DNA from: an uncultured Bacteroidales bacterium
GTDB lineage: Bacteria > Bacteroidota > Bacteroidia > Bacteroidales > Paludibacteraceae
Direction of reading: 5' to 3'
Length of the DNA: 64,000 bases
NCBI GenBank assembly: GCA_900320865.1
Contig: ONTT01000003.1
Location: forward strand, 62,001 to 126,000
Part shown: one piece after another, positions 51,308 to 59,466 of the stretch
Position numbering within the stretch: position 1 is the first letter of the stretch
How the letters are laid out: each line of letters opens with the position of its first letter
Program-made: the position numbers and the translations under genes
Notes under the pieces: model-generated
Database searches by the model: none
The model's input: only the letters and a program-made list of their open reading frames with translations
What the model was told of the DNA's origin: nothing

Positions 51308-52333
51308 TTACTCATTGCCCCATTTGGCTACTATTTCATCCATGATAGCAAAGACTTCTTCTTTAGTGTCGGCACGGAGGAGGGCGATGCGGGTTTGCTT
51401 GAAATCCGGCAAGCCTTTGAAGACCGGCGAAGCCGCAAAATGACGACGCGAATGGAGGATTCCTTTGCGTTCGTCATTGCCGCACCAAGCGATCGAGGCG
51501 AGGACGTGTTCTTTCAAAACAGCAACCTTCTCCGCCATCGTTTTCGGAGCGGGAAGGCCTTTCATCTCGGCGAAGAGCCATGGGGCACCAAAGGTGGCGC
51601 GACCGATCATGATGGCATCTACGCCATAGCGATCGAAGCATTCTTTGGCTCGTTCAGGCGTCGTCACATCGCCATTACCAATAATCGGGATATGGATACG
51701 CGGACAGTTCTTCACTTCTCCGATCAAGGTCCAGTCGGCTTCGCCGCGATACATCTGAGAACGGGTACGGCCATGAATAGCCAGTTCCTGAATACCACAG
51801 TCTTGGAGGGCTTCTGCCAAAGAAACGATGAATATTTCTTTAGAATTGGTGATTGGTGACTGGTGATTGGTGATTGGTAATCCTAAAGGATTATTTTTGG
51901 GCAGAAGATCTGTTTCATCCCAGCCGAGGCGGGTTTTTGCTGTTACCGGTGTGTGCACCGCATTGACGACGGCTTTGGCGATCTCCAGCATCTTCGGTAC
52001 GTCTTTGAGCAATCCAGCTCCGGCTCCTTTTCCGGCCACTTTCTTCACCGGGCAGCCGAAATTAATATCGATAAAGTCGGGTTTGGCCGTCTCTACGATA
52101 CGTGCCGCATCAGCCATCGCTTCGGGTTCCCGTCCGTATATCTGAATGGCTACCGGTCGCTCCGCATCGTGAATCGTCAGTTTGCGTGTTGTAGAAGCGA
52201 TATCGCGCACCAAGGCATCGGCGTTCACAAACTCCGTATAAACACGATCCGCTCCGTAGCGTTTGCAGAGCATGCGGAAGGCTGGATCGGTAACATCCTC
52301 CATGGGAGCGAGATATAGACGGCTTTCAGCCAT
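51308..52333 (-). CDS. dusB: tRNA-dihydrouridine synthase (DusB-like)
   Basis: 341 aa FMN-dependent TIM-barrel enzyme that reduces uridines of the tRNA D-loop. LAPMEDVTDPAFRMLCKRYG, VAIQIYGREPEAM, DINFGCPVKKVAGKGAGAGL (catalytic Cys in the FGCP motif), LAIHGRTRSQMYRGEADW and PIIGNGDVTTPERAKE are all diagnostic. A heptamer array at 51844-51881 codes PITNHQSPITN between the barrel strand with KTRLGWDE and the next helix. The start codon at 52331-52333 is the first base of another array. Confidence 0.95.
   Translation of the reverse strand: MAESRLYLAPMEDVTDPAFRMLCKRYGADRVYTEFVNADALVRDIASTTRKLTIHDAERPVAIQIYGREPEAMADAARIVETAKPDFIDINFGCPVKKVAGKGAGAGLLKDVPKMLEIAKAVVNAVHTPVTAKTRLGWDETDLLPKNNPLGLPITNHQSPITNSKEIFIVSLAEALQDCGIQELAIHGRTRSQMYRGEADWTLIGEVKNCPRIHIPIIGNGDVTTPERAKECFDRYGVDAIMIGRATFGAPWLFAEMKGLPAPKTMAEKVAVLKEHVLASIAWCGNDERKGILHSRRHFAASPVFKGLPDFKQTRIALLRADTKEEVFAIMDEIVAKWGNE
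51844..51881. repeat. Heptanucleotide array in dusB
   Basis: Five GATTGGT-type units (one GACTGGT). The coding strand reads LPITNHQSPITN. Confidence 0.88.
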
Positions 52334-52366
52334 TGATGATTGATGATTTATGATTGATGATTTTTA
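52332..52366. repeat. Heptanucleotide array at the dusB start
   Basis: ATTGATG ATTGATG ATTTATG ATTGATG ATTTTTA between the HD gene stop and dusB, overlapping the dusB ATG. Confidence 0.85.
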
Positions 52367-52382
52367 TTCGTTATGACGACCG

Positions 52383-54269
52383 CTATTTTTGATTCAATGT
52401 GGGATAAGCTATACGATGATGATTCATGGCCGTGAGGCGGGAGACAAAGACCTGACGGATGGCATCGACATCCTTGAAACTAAGCGGTGTCTCGGCGAAC
52501 TGGCCATCGGCAATCTGCGCATCAATCATCTGGTTGACAGCCTTGGCGATGGACTCTTCCGAGAAGTCCTCCAGACTGCGCGAACGGGCTTCTATGGCAT
52601 CGGCCATCATGAGGATTGCACCCTCTTTGGTGGTCGGTTTGGGTCCCGGATAGCGGAAGAGCGACTCATCCACTTTCTCATTCGGATGCGCGTTGCAATA
52701 GGTGTTATAGAAATAGCGCACGAGCGAGGTACCATGATGGGAAGTGATGAAATTAATGATGACTTCCGGCAGATGATGTTTGCGCGCCAGACGTTCTCCT
52801 TCAGTTACATGCGACATGATGACTTGCGCTGCATCCCGCGGGTCCAGTTTCAGAAGCGGGTTCTCTGAACCCTGTTGATTCTCTACGAAGTAGAGCGGAT
52901 CGATAATCTTACCTATATCGTGATAGAGCGCACCCGTACGAACCAACAACGCGTTGGCGTTCGCTACTTTCGCGGCCTCTGAAGCCAAGTTGGATACCTG
53001 CATCGAATGCTGGAACGTTCCCGGTGCCTTCTCGGCCAAGAGATGGAGCAGGTCCGAATTGATATCCGCCAACTCGACCAGCGTGATGGACGAGATGAAA
53101 TGGAAGACTTTCTCAAACAGATAGATCAGACCGTAACAACCGACGATGAGCAACGCGCTGATGAAGAAATAGAGGTAGTTCCATGCCACGATAGTTGTGA
53201 AGACGCCGGTTTGGGCAAACGTGATGGCCGTATATGCGATTGATTCCGCCAGTAAGATCCATCCTGCGGTCTGCAACAACTGTGCTCGGCGCGTAAGATC
53301 GAAGAGCGAAGACACGGCTACCATGCCGACCGCCATCTGGATGAAGAAGAACTCCACCGGAGCAGGCACAATGACCGAGGTGATGAGGATGGTCGTTAAA
53401 TGCAGATAGAGGGCCGTGCGGGAATCCAAGAACACACGCGTCAGGATAGCCACCCAGGCAAAGGGCACCAGATAGATAGACAGGCCAAACCGCAGCGCCA
53501 GACAGGCCAAGGCAATGACGATAAAGATCTGCAAGCAGAAGAAGAGCATCACGGACGTCTGGCGGGCATAGTTCGGACGGAAGACAGACAGATAAATCAC
53601 AAACAGACTCAGGAACAGTACCACCAGAATCGACTCACCCAAAAGCGAGAGTTTCTTTTGCTTATTGCCTGCATTCTCATCTTTATATGCACGATTGAGG
53701 GACTGCAGCACCTGGTAGGTACGCTCGTTAACGATCTCGCCCTGCTCGACGATTCGTTCGTTCTTCTGCACCATACCTATGGTAGGCGAGAGCGTAGCTA
53801 AAGTCTTCTCACGCATCGACTCGGTGCGCGCCGTATCGCGTACGAGGTTCTGATCGATCGAATAGCCGTATCGTTTGTACGCCGAAGCAGGCGTATAGAG
53901 TTCCGAAAGGGAATAGTTCTTATACCCGCCGCCTCGCTGCGGAATGGCTACGCGGGAATATTCTTCGCTTTGCAGCCACTCCATCTCCTCGAGGGAAATC
54001 ACCATTACTTCCCTTTGCACGCGGGGGATATATTTATAATAAGGAGTAAAGGTCGAGAGGAGTTGTTTCTCCTCCTTCGCCATCTGCTCATCGGTCTTGT
54101 AGATCGGGAAGTCAAAATCCGCCCTCAGCGTAGCGTAGCCCCAAGGTTTTCCTACTTCGTAATGATAGCGGAAGGAATTGTTATACTGCGGGAAAAGCAA
54201 CACAATGACAGCCGCTAAGATAACAAACGCACTAACGCGCAAAATCTGTGTAGGGATGTGGAATTTCAT
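52383..54269 (-). CDS. 7TM-HD family phosphohydrolase (PgpH-like, putative cyclic-dinucleotide phosphodiesterase)
   Basis: 628 aa. One N-terminal helix (VSAFVILAAVIVLLF), a large extracytoplasmic domain (about 40-210, 7TMR-HDED-like with QKNERIVEQGEIVNERTYQV), seven hydrophobic helices (about 215-400) and a C-terminal HD domain: PGTFQHSMQVSNLASEAAKV, GALYHDIGKI, VIMSHVTEGERLARKHHLPE, FITSHHGTSLVRYFY, then MADAIEARSRSLEDFSEESI. Matches PgpH, which hydrolyses c-di-AMP in Firmicutes. The substrate in Bacteroidales is inferred by homology. Confidence 0.9.
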   Translation of the reverse strand: MKFHIPTQILRVSAFVILAAVIVLLFPQYNNSFRYHYEVGKPWGYATLRADFDFPIYKTDEQMAKEEKQLLSTFTPYYKYIPRVQREVMVISLEEMEWLQSEEYSRVAIPQRGGGYKNYSLSELYTPASAYKRYGYSIDQNLVRDTARTESMREKTLATLSPTIGMVQKNERIVEQGEIVNERTYQVLQSLNRAYKDENAGNKQKKLSLLGESILVVLFLSLFVIYLSVFRPNYARQTSVMLFFCLQIFIVIALACLALRFGLSIYLVPFAWVAILTRVFLDSRTALYLHLTTILITSVIVPAPVEFFFIQMAVGMVAVSSLFDLTRRAQLLQTAGWILLAESIAYTAITFAQTGVFTTIVAWNYLYFFISALLIVGCYGLIYLFEKVFHFISSITLVELADINSDLLHLLAEKAPGTFQHSMQVSNLASEAAKVANANALLVRTGALYHDIGKIIDPLYFVENQQGSENPLLKLDPRDAAQVIMSHVTEGERLARKHHLPEVIINFITSHHGTSLVRYFYNTYCNAHPNEKVDESLFRYPGPKPTTKEGAILMMADAIEARSRSLEDFSEESIAKAVNQMIDAQIADGQFAETPLSFKDVDAIRQVFVSRLTAMNHHRIAYPTLNQK

Positions 54270-54304
54270 ATTGGTGATTGGTGATTGATGATTGGTGATT
54301 TATC
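54270..54304. repeat. Heptanucleotide array between the HD gene and the GGGPS-TadA gene
   Basis: ATTGGTG ATTGGTG ATTGATG ATTGGTG ATTTATC. It fills the whole intergenic gap and contains the stop codon of the upstream fusion gene. Confidence 0.88.
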
Positions 54305-55457
54305 GTTTTGCCTTAAAAAATTCTTGTATCAAAGCCTTGCACTCGGTCTCTAAAACTCCCGATGAAACCGAAGCTTTCGGGTGAAAAACACGCGGGGCAT
54401 AGGTGGCATATCCGCGTTTGGGATCGGGTGCCCCATAGACGATGTGTTTGATCTGCGCCCAACCGATCGCCCCGGCACACATCGGACAGGGTTCCACCGT
54501 GACGTACAACGTAGCATCCGGCAAGTATTTGCCTCCTACGGTCTGCGCCGCAGCGGTGATAGCCTGCATCTCGGCATGCGCTGTCACGTCCTCGAGCGTC
54601 TCCGTGAGGTTATGTCCCCGACCGATGATCTGATTCTGGGAGACGACAATGCATCCGATAGGTATCTCGTTGGCAGCTAAGGCTTTTTGAGCTTCAGCGA
54701 GCGCGAGGCGCATATAGCGCTCATCATCGGGAGATAAACCAGAGGCTCCAGAAGCACCATGAGCGTTAGTAAACAGAGCAAGGTCTTCCGGATGGGACTC
54801 GAAGTGATTTCCTATCACAACGACATCTGCTCCGGCATCGTAGGCCGTATTCATCGCCTCGGGTGTTCGGATACCTCCACCGACAATCAGAATGCATTTC
54901 GTTTGCGCCCGTACCGCGGCAATTATATCCAATGAAATCGGTGTTTTTGCCCCGGAACCGGCTTCCAAGTAGATTGCTTTTTTACCCATCAGTTCCGCTG
55001 CGATGCAGGTATCTACAATTCGGTCTATTTGGTCCGATGGAATCGGAGATGTTTGCGTCACGCGCATCGTAGAAGTCTCCACACCGCCGTCTATCAAGAT
55101 ATAGGCTGTCGGGATAGCTTCTATCTGTGCATTATGTATCGCTCGGGCTGACTTAATCTGCTGCCCGACCAGGTACTCAGGGTTATCTCCGGAGAGCAAA
55201 GAGAGATATAATATCGCATCGGCTTCCGGCGTAAACTGGGCGGCATTTCCGGGGAATAAAATGATTGGGATTTTTGATTTTTGATTTTTGATTTTTGATT
55301 TGAGTTCACGGATGAACTCCGTCGTATCTCCGCCGGTAGAACCGCCGACGAAGATATAATCGGGGCAGCACTCCGCAGAGATAGGGAGGGCATCCAAATT
55401 GGCCTTCTCAGGATCAAGCAACAATGCTAAACTTCTATGTTTGAAAGAAAAAAACAT
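54300..55457 (-). CDS. Fusion of GGGP-synthase-like protein and tRNA adenosine deaminase TadA
   Basis: 385 aa, one frame. Residues 1-235 are a geranylgeranylglyceryl phosphate synthase/PcrB-type TIM barrel: ALLLDPEKAN, FVGGSTGGDTTEFI, YLEAGSGAKTPIS, LIVGGGIRTPEAM, VVVIGNHFE. Such enzymes make prenylglyceryl phosphates. Residues 241-385 are a complete TadA: HAEMQAI (H294, E296) and PCPMCAGAIGWAQ (C324, C327) coordinate zinc and catalyse A34-to-I in tRNA-Arg. A linker GASGASGLSPDD joins them. A heptamer array (55269-55303) codes KSKIKNQKSKI in the barrel part. It lies next to gldD (3-nt gap). The two activities have no known link, so the fusion is odd. Confidence 0.85.
   Translation of the reverse strand: MFFSFKHRSLALLLDPEKANLDALPISAECCPDYIFVGGSTGGDTTEFIRELKSKIKNQKSKIPIILFPGNAAQFTPEADAILYLSLLSGDNPEYLVGQQIKSARAIHNAQIEAIPTAYILIDGGVETSTMRVTQTSPIPSDQIDRIVDTCIAAELMGKKAIYLEAGSGAKTPISLDIIAAVRAQTKCILIVGGGIRTPEAMNTAYDAGADVVVIGNHFESHPEDLALFTNAHGASGASGLSPDDERYMRLALAEAQKALAANEIPIGCIVVSQNQIIGRGHNLTETLEDVTAHAEMQAITAAAQTVGGKYLPDATLYVTVEPCPMCAGAIGWAQIKHIVYGAPDPKRGYATYAPRVFHPKASVSSGVLETECKALIQEFFKAKR
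55269..55303. repeat. Heptanucleotide array in the GGGPS-TadA fusion gene
   Basis: GATTTTT repeated four times plus GATTTGA. The coding strand reads LKSKIKNQKSKI. Confidence 0.9.
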
Positions 55458-55460
55458 ACA

Positions 55461-56048
55461 TCAGTATTTCCATTCAAAAGACTCAACCATGCGGATCACA
55501 TCGGTGCGCAAATAGTTATATACCGGGGCGAGGGAGTCGGCATTCGGCGGGCAATTGCAATACACCGAAGCCCGGAAGAAATGGCGGGTGGAATCGGTGA
55601 TAAAGAACTGGCAGGACGAAGCGGTATTTCCCTCCAAATCAAATAATACGCCATATACATCGGCCTCCGGATGCGCATATTCCCGCTCCGGAATGGCATT
55701 CGCGAACGAGGCATTCCGATAGACGAACTCGAGTGCATCATCGGACAGTTCACGTAAGTTACGATGAACAGACTTATAGGAGCAGTGGATGGTTGCATCC
55801 AAAGCGGGATAATAGACATTGATCCAATAAGGTTCGTCATTCCGCGGTTGGACAACGGCGTTCTGCGACAGATCGAAGGTGTAGGGATAATCCGGATAGA
55901 GGGTCTCGAAATCCACATACGAAGTATCCGGCAAGGTGATACGATAATAGCCGTATGGCTTCGGCGTAGACACCTTACTACAAGAGGTTAAGAAAAAAAC
56001 ACAAAAAATACCTCCAAATAACAACCCTAAAAAATAATTTTTGCGCAT
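55461..56048 (-). CDS. gldD: Gliding motility lipoprotein GldD
   Basis: 195 aa lipoprotein: signal peptide with lipobox FLTSC (Cys23), then PKPYGYYRITLPDTSYVDFE, YPDYPYTFDLSQNAVV, WINVYYPALDATIHCSYKSV and FITDSTRHFFRASVYCNC, the GldD signature. GldD is required for gliding and linked with the T9SS machinery in Bacteroidota, consistent with PorW and the many tail-bearing secreted proteins here. Its -7 box (TACCTTTGT, 56067-56075) is intact, but the expected -33 position lies in a heptamer array. Confidence 0.9.
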   Translation of the reverse strand: MRKNYFLGLLFGGIFCVFFLTSCSKVSTPKPYGYYRITLPDTSYVDFETLYPDYPYTFDLSQNAVVQPRNDEPYWINVYYPALDATIHCSYKSVHRNLRELSDDALEFVYRNASFANAIPEREYAHPEADVYGVLFDLEGNTASSCQFFITDSTRHFFRASVYCNCPPNADSLAPVYNYLRTDVIRMVESFEWKY

Positions 56049-56066
56049 TTTACTCCAAATTACGGC

Positions 56067-56075
56067 ACAAAGGTA
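56067..56075 (-). promoter_or_regulatory. Promoter -7 box of gldD
   Basis: TACCTTTGT on the minus strand. No TTTG is found about 20 nt upstream, where a heptamer array (56084-56116) now lies, so the -33 element may have been replaced. Confidence 0.6.
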
Positions 56076-56083
56076 GTATTTTT

Positions 56084-56116
56084 AATTGAAAATTGAAAAT
56101 TGAAAATTGAAAATTT
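56084..56116. repeat. Heptanucleotide array in the gldD promoter
   Basis: AATTGAA repeated four times then AATTTT, between the gldD -7 box and the divergent manC promoter. Confidence 0.88.
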
Positions 56117-56166
56117 TGCTTATTGAGCACAAAATGACACTTTTTTCCTAAAAAAAGTCGCGCGCG

Positions 56167-56199
56167 CTTGCACATATTGTAAATATTTTGTATCTTTGC
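56167..56199 (+). promoter_or_regulatory. Promoter of manC and the glycogen gene run
   Basis: CTTG (56167-56170), spacer CACATATTGTAAATATTTTG (20 nt), TATCTTTGC (56191-56199), 20 nt before the ATG. Confidence 0.8.
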
Positions 56200-56218
56200 G
56201 CCCAAATTTGTTTTGTAC

Positions 56219-57466
56219 ATGAAAAATCAAAATAACTATTGCGTTATTATGGCCGGCGGCATCGGTAGTCGTTTCTGGCCGTTCAGCAGGGCCGATAAGC
56301 CCAAACAATTTTTGGATTTCTTTGGTACAGGCAGAAGTTTGCTGCAGATGACGGTGGACCGTTTTCGTCCGTTGATTCCGATCGAGAATGTCTTTATTGT
56401 AACGAACGTAGCGTATAAAGATACGATCTTAAAGCAAGTGCCGGATTTATCGGAGAGTCAGATTCTATGCGAACCTGCGCGCCGGAATACGGCGCCATGC
56501 ATCGCGTACGCGACCGCGCATATTCGTGCACTCTGCCTGCAAAAAGCCTATGGATTTACCAAAGACGAAGGTAAGCAATACGAGGGATTTGCGAAAGCAG
56601 GAAAGATCAAAGGCGGCAACAGCAGTCTGCCCAATTACCAGGACATCGACTGGAGTCGGCCGGAGATGCAGGCGAATATCGTCGTAGCGGCGAGTGATCA
56701 TCTGATTTTGGAGGAAGAGAAATTCCGTCAGACGATTCAGAAAGCATTCGATTTCGTAGGTAGCAACAAGGCTATCTGCACGCTGGGCATGCAGCCTACC
56801 CGACCGGAGACAGGATATGGGTACATTCAATTTGTCATGAACAAATCGGATGAGGTGAAAGGTGAAAGGTTAAAGGTGAAAGGAGATGGCATTTATCCGG
56901 TGAAGACGTTTACGGAGAAGCCGAATCTGGAGATGGCGAAGGTATTCCTGCAGAGCGGTGATTTCCTTTGGAACAGCGGTATCTTTATCTGGAACCTGCA
57001 GACGATCAGTGAGGCCTTCCGTTATTTGTTACCGGAGGTAGCAGACCGTTTCCGCGAGGGGGAGTTACTGATGGGTACGGAAAAAGAGGAAGCGTTTATC
57101 GAAGATATCTTCCCGAAATGTCCGAACATCTCGATCGACTACGGCATCATGGAGAAGGCGGATAACGTATACGTAATTCCGTCCAGTTTCGGTTGGAGTG
57201 ACTTGGGCACATGGGGTTCGTTATACGAGTTGAGTGAGAAGGACGAGCAGAAGAACGTGAGTCTGCATAGCGAGGCGCTATTCCATGAGGCAAAGGGAAA
57301 TATTGTGACCTTGGAACCGGGCAAGTTAGCGATTGTGCAAGGCGTAGATGATATGATTATTGCGGAGCAGAAGGGCGTGCTGCTGGTTTGCAAGAAAGCG
57401 GAGGAGCAGCGCATCAAGGAGTTTGTAGCCGAGGCGCAAGAGAGATTCAACGGCAAATATAATTAA
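56219..57466 (+). CDS. manC: Mannose-1-phosphate guanylyltransferase
   Basis: 415 aa from the ATG at 56219. A TTG two codons upstream is less likely. It makes GDP-mannose from GTP and mannose 1-phosphate. Nucleotidyltransferase signature MAGGIGSRFWPFSRADKPKQ FLDFFG, then EPARRNTAPCIAYATA, VVAASDHLI, TGYGYIQF, TFTEKPN, WNSGIFIW and SIDYGIMEKADNV. There is no C-terminal PMI cupin domain (Bacteroidota type). A heptamer array (56854-56883) codes VKGERLKVKGDG just before the TFTEKP motif. Heads a plus-strand run with glycogen genes. Confidence 0.95.
   Translation: MKNQNNYCVIMAGGIGSRFWPFSRADKPKQFLDFFGTGRSLLQMTVDRFRPLIPIENVFIVTNVAYKDTILKQVPDLSESQILCEPARRNTAPCIAYATAHIRALCLQKAYGFTKDEGKQYEGFAKAGKIKGGNSSLPNYQDIDWSRPEMQANIVVAASDHLILEEEKFRQTIQKAFDFVGSNKAICTLGMQPTRPETGYGYIQFVMNKSDEVKGERLKVKGDGIYPVKTFTEKPNLEMAKVFLQSGDFLWNSGIFIWNLQTISEAFRYLLPEVADRFREGELLMGTEKEEAFIEDIFPKCPNISIDYGIMEKADNVYVIPSSFGWSDLGTWGSLYELSEKDEQKNVSLHSEALFHEAKGNIVTLEPGKLAIVQGVDDMIIAEQKGVLLVCKKAEEQRIKEFVAEAQERFNGKYN
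56854..56883. repeat. Heptanucleotide array in manC
   Basis: GGTGAAA GGTGAAA GGTTAAA GGTGAAA GG. A pure array would read AGG TGA in this frame. The variant third unit turns that stop into TTA. Confidence 0.88.
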
Positions 57467-57489
57467 TTTACTTAATACTTAAACACATC

Positions 57490-59466
57490 ATGAGTTATCT
57501 GAATTTTGACAAGACAGTGCTTGTTAATTTAGAGCGTTCGCTTCAGAAAGAGATGATTCGAACGAACCGTGCCGGTGTGTACAACTCAACGACCATCGTT
57601 GATTGCAACACACGTAAGTACCACGGCCAGTTGGTGATGCCTATTCCGGAATTGGGAGAAGACAACTACGTGCTTCTCAGTTCTTTGGATGAGACGGTGA
57701 TCCAACATGGTGCGGAGTTTAACTTAGGTTTGCACGAGTACGGAGAGAATCACTTCAGTCCGAACGGACACAAGTACATTCGCGAGTTTGACTGCGAAGT
57801 GATTGCGCGCACTACGTACCGCGTAGGCGCGATGGTGCTACAAAAAGAGCGTCTGTTGGTTAGTTTCGAACCGCGTGTGCTGATTCGCTACACGTTGCTC
57901 GAGAGCGGTAGTCCGACGGTACTGCGTTTCCGTCCGTTCCTGGCATTCCGAAGCGTGAACGAGTTAACGCACGAGAACCCGTTAGCCAACCCGAACATGG
58001 ACGAGTGCGAGAACGGTCGTTTCAACCGCATGTATCCGGGCTTCCCGAATCTGTACATGCAGTTCAGCAAGGCCGTCGAGTATCATCATGACCCGCAGTG
58101 GTACAAGGACATCGAGTACCGCAAAGAGAAAGAGCGCGGTTACGCATTCAAAGAGGACCTGTTGGTACCGGGTTACTTCGAGTTACCGATGAAAAAAGGC
58201 GAGAGCATCATCTTCGCGGCCGGTGTGACGGAGTGCAATACGGGTCAGTTGAAGAATATCTGGAAGAAAGAGATGGAGCGCCGTAACCGTCGTGATGACA
58301 TGTTCAGCACGCTGAAGAACAGCGCCAGCCAATTCTATAAACGCGAAGGAGACAAGTGCTACTTGTTAGCCGGTTTCCCGTGGTTTAAAGCCGATGCCCG
58401 CACGACGTTCTTTAGCGTAGCCAGCTGTACGCTGGATATCGATCGTCCGGAGTACTGGGATGCAATCATCAACAAGACCGCGGTGGACGAGGTGCTGAAG
58501 TTCATGAACGGTAAGATTCATGATATCAAGATGACGGGTATGGACGAGCCGGATGTGCTGTTATGGTTCATTCGTGCTTGTCAGAAATTCGCACATAAAT
58601 ATACGGTAAGAGAGGCGGCTGACCTGTACGGCCAGATATGCTTGGATATCATCACATGGTATCGTAAGCAGAACCACCCGCGTGCCAAACTGCACCAGAA
58701 CGGATTGCTTTGGGTGGACGGCACACAACGTCCGGCCACATGGATGAATGCCATCGAGAACGGTTGGCCTGTCACCCCGCGTACGGGTTATATCGTAGAG
58801 GTGAATGCGCTGTGGTACAACGCGATGCGCTTCACGGCAGAGATGCTGCGCGAGATGGGTAAGGAGACGAGTGCCGACCTGATGGAATATCAGGCAGAGA
58901 TCACCAAGGATGCGTTTGTAAAGACCTTCTGGAACGGCATCTATCTGAATGACTTCGTGATTGACAACTATCAGAACAAGGAAGTTCGTCCGAATATGAT
59001 TTGGGCGGTTGGTCTGCCGTACAGTCCGCTGGATAAGAAACAGCAGAAAGCGGTAGTCGATATATGCACGAAGGAGTTGTTAACGCCGAAGGGTCTGCGC
59101 AGCTTGAGTCCAAAGAGCGGTAACTACCGTCCGATGTACGGCGTAGCGCTGTCAGAACGCGACCGCTGTCTGCACAACGGCGTAGTATGGCCGTCGACCA
59201 TCACCGCTTATTCGCGTGCTTATATGAACGTCTATAAATACAGCGGTACCAGTTTCATGGAGCGTCTGTTGGTTGGTTTCGAAGCCGAGATGAACGAGTT
59301 GACGATAGGTACGCTGAATGAGTTCTACGACGGTAACCCGCCGTACAAAGGACACGGCGGCATGAGTAGTGCACCGAGCGTAGCAGCAGTGATCAGTCTG
59401 CTGGATACATTGAAGAAGTATGAACGCGAGCAAAAAGAGGCTCAAGAAAAGGAGGCACAACAATGA
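57490..59466 (+). CDS. Glycogen debranching enzyme (amylo-alpha-1,6-glucosidase type)
   Basis: 658 aa. N-terminal GDE_N domain (MIRTNRAGVYNSTTIVDCNT, RKYHGQLVMPIPELG, FRPFLAFRSVNELTHENP) and C-terminal (alpha/alpha)6 GH133-like domain (LAGFPWFKADARTTFFSVAS, HQNGLLWVDGTQRPATWMNA, TPRTGYIVEVNALWYNAMRF, GIYLNDFVIDNYQNKEVRPN, LHNGVVWPSTITAYSRAYMN). It hydrolyses alpha-1,6 branch stubs of glycogen. Starts 23 nt after manC and ends in an ATGA overlap with the glycosyltransferase gene. No repeats inside. Confidence 0.92.
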   Translation: MSYLNFDKTVLVNLERSLQKEMIRTNRAGVYNSTTIVDCNTRKYHGQLVMPIPELGEDNYVLLSSLDETVIQHGAEFNLGLHEYGENHFSPNGHKYIREFDCEVIARTTYRVGAMVLQKERLLVSFEPRVLIRYTLLESGSPTVLRFRPFLAFRSVNELTHENPLANPNMDECENGRFNRMYPGFPNLYMQFSKAVEYHHDPQWYKDIEYRKEKERGYAFKEDLLVPGYFELPMKKGESIIFAAGVTECNTGQLKNIWKKEMERRNRRDDMFSTLKNSASQFYKREGDKCYLLAGFPWFKADARTTFFSVASCTLDIDRPEYWDAIINKTAVDEVLKFMNGKIHDIKMTGMDEPDVLLWFIRACQKFAHKYTVREAADLYGQICLDIITWYRKQNHPRAKLHQNGLLWVDGTQRPATWMNAIENGWPVTPRTGYIVEVNALWYNAMRFTAEMLREMGKETSADLMEYQAEITKDAFVKTFWNGIYLNDFVIDNYQNKEVRPNMIWAVGLPYSPLDKKQQKAVVDICTKELLTPKGLRSLSPKSGNYRPMYGVALSERDRCLHNGVVWPSTITAYSRAYMNVYKYSGTSFMERLLVGFEAEMNELTIGTLNEFYDGNPPYKGHGGMSSAPSVAAVISLLDTLKKYEREQKEAQEKEAQQ

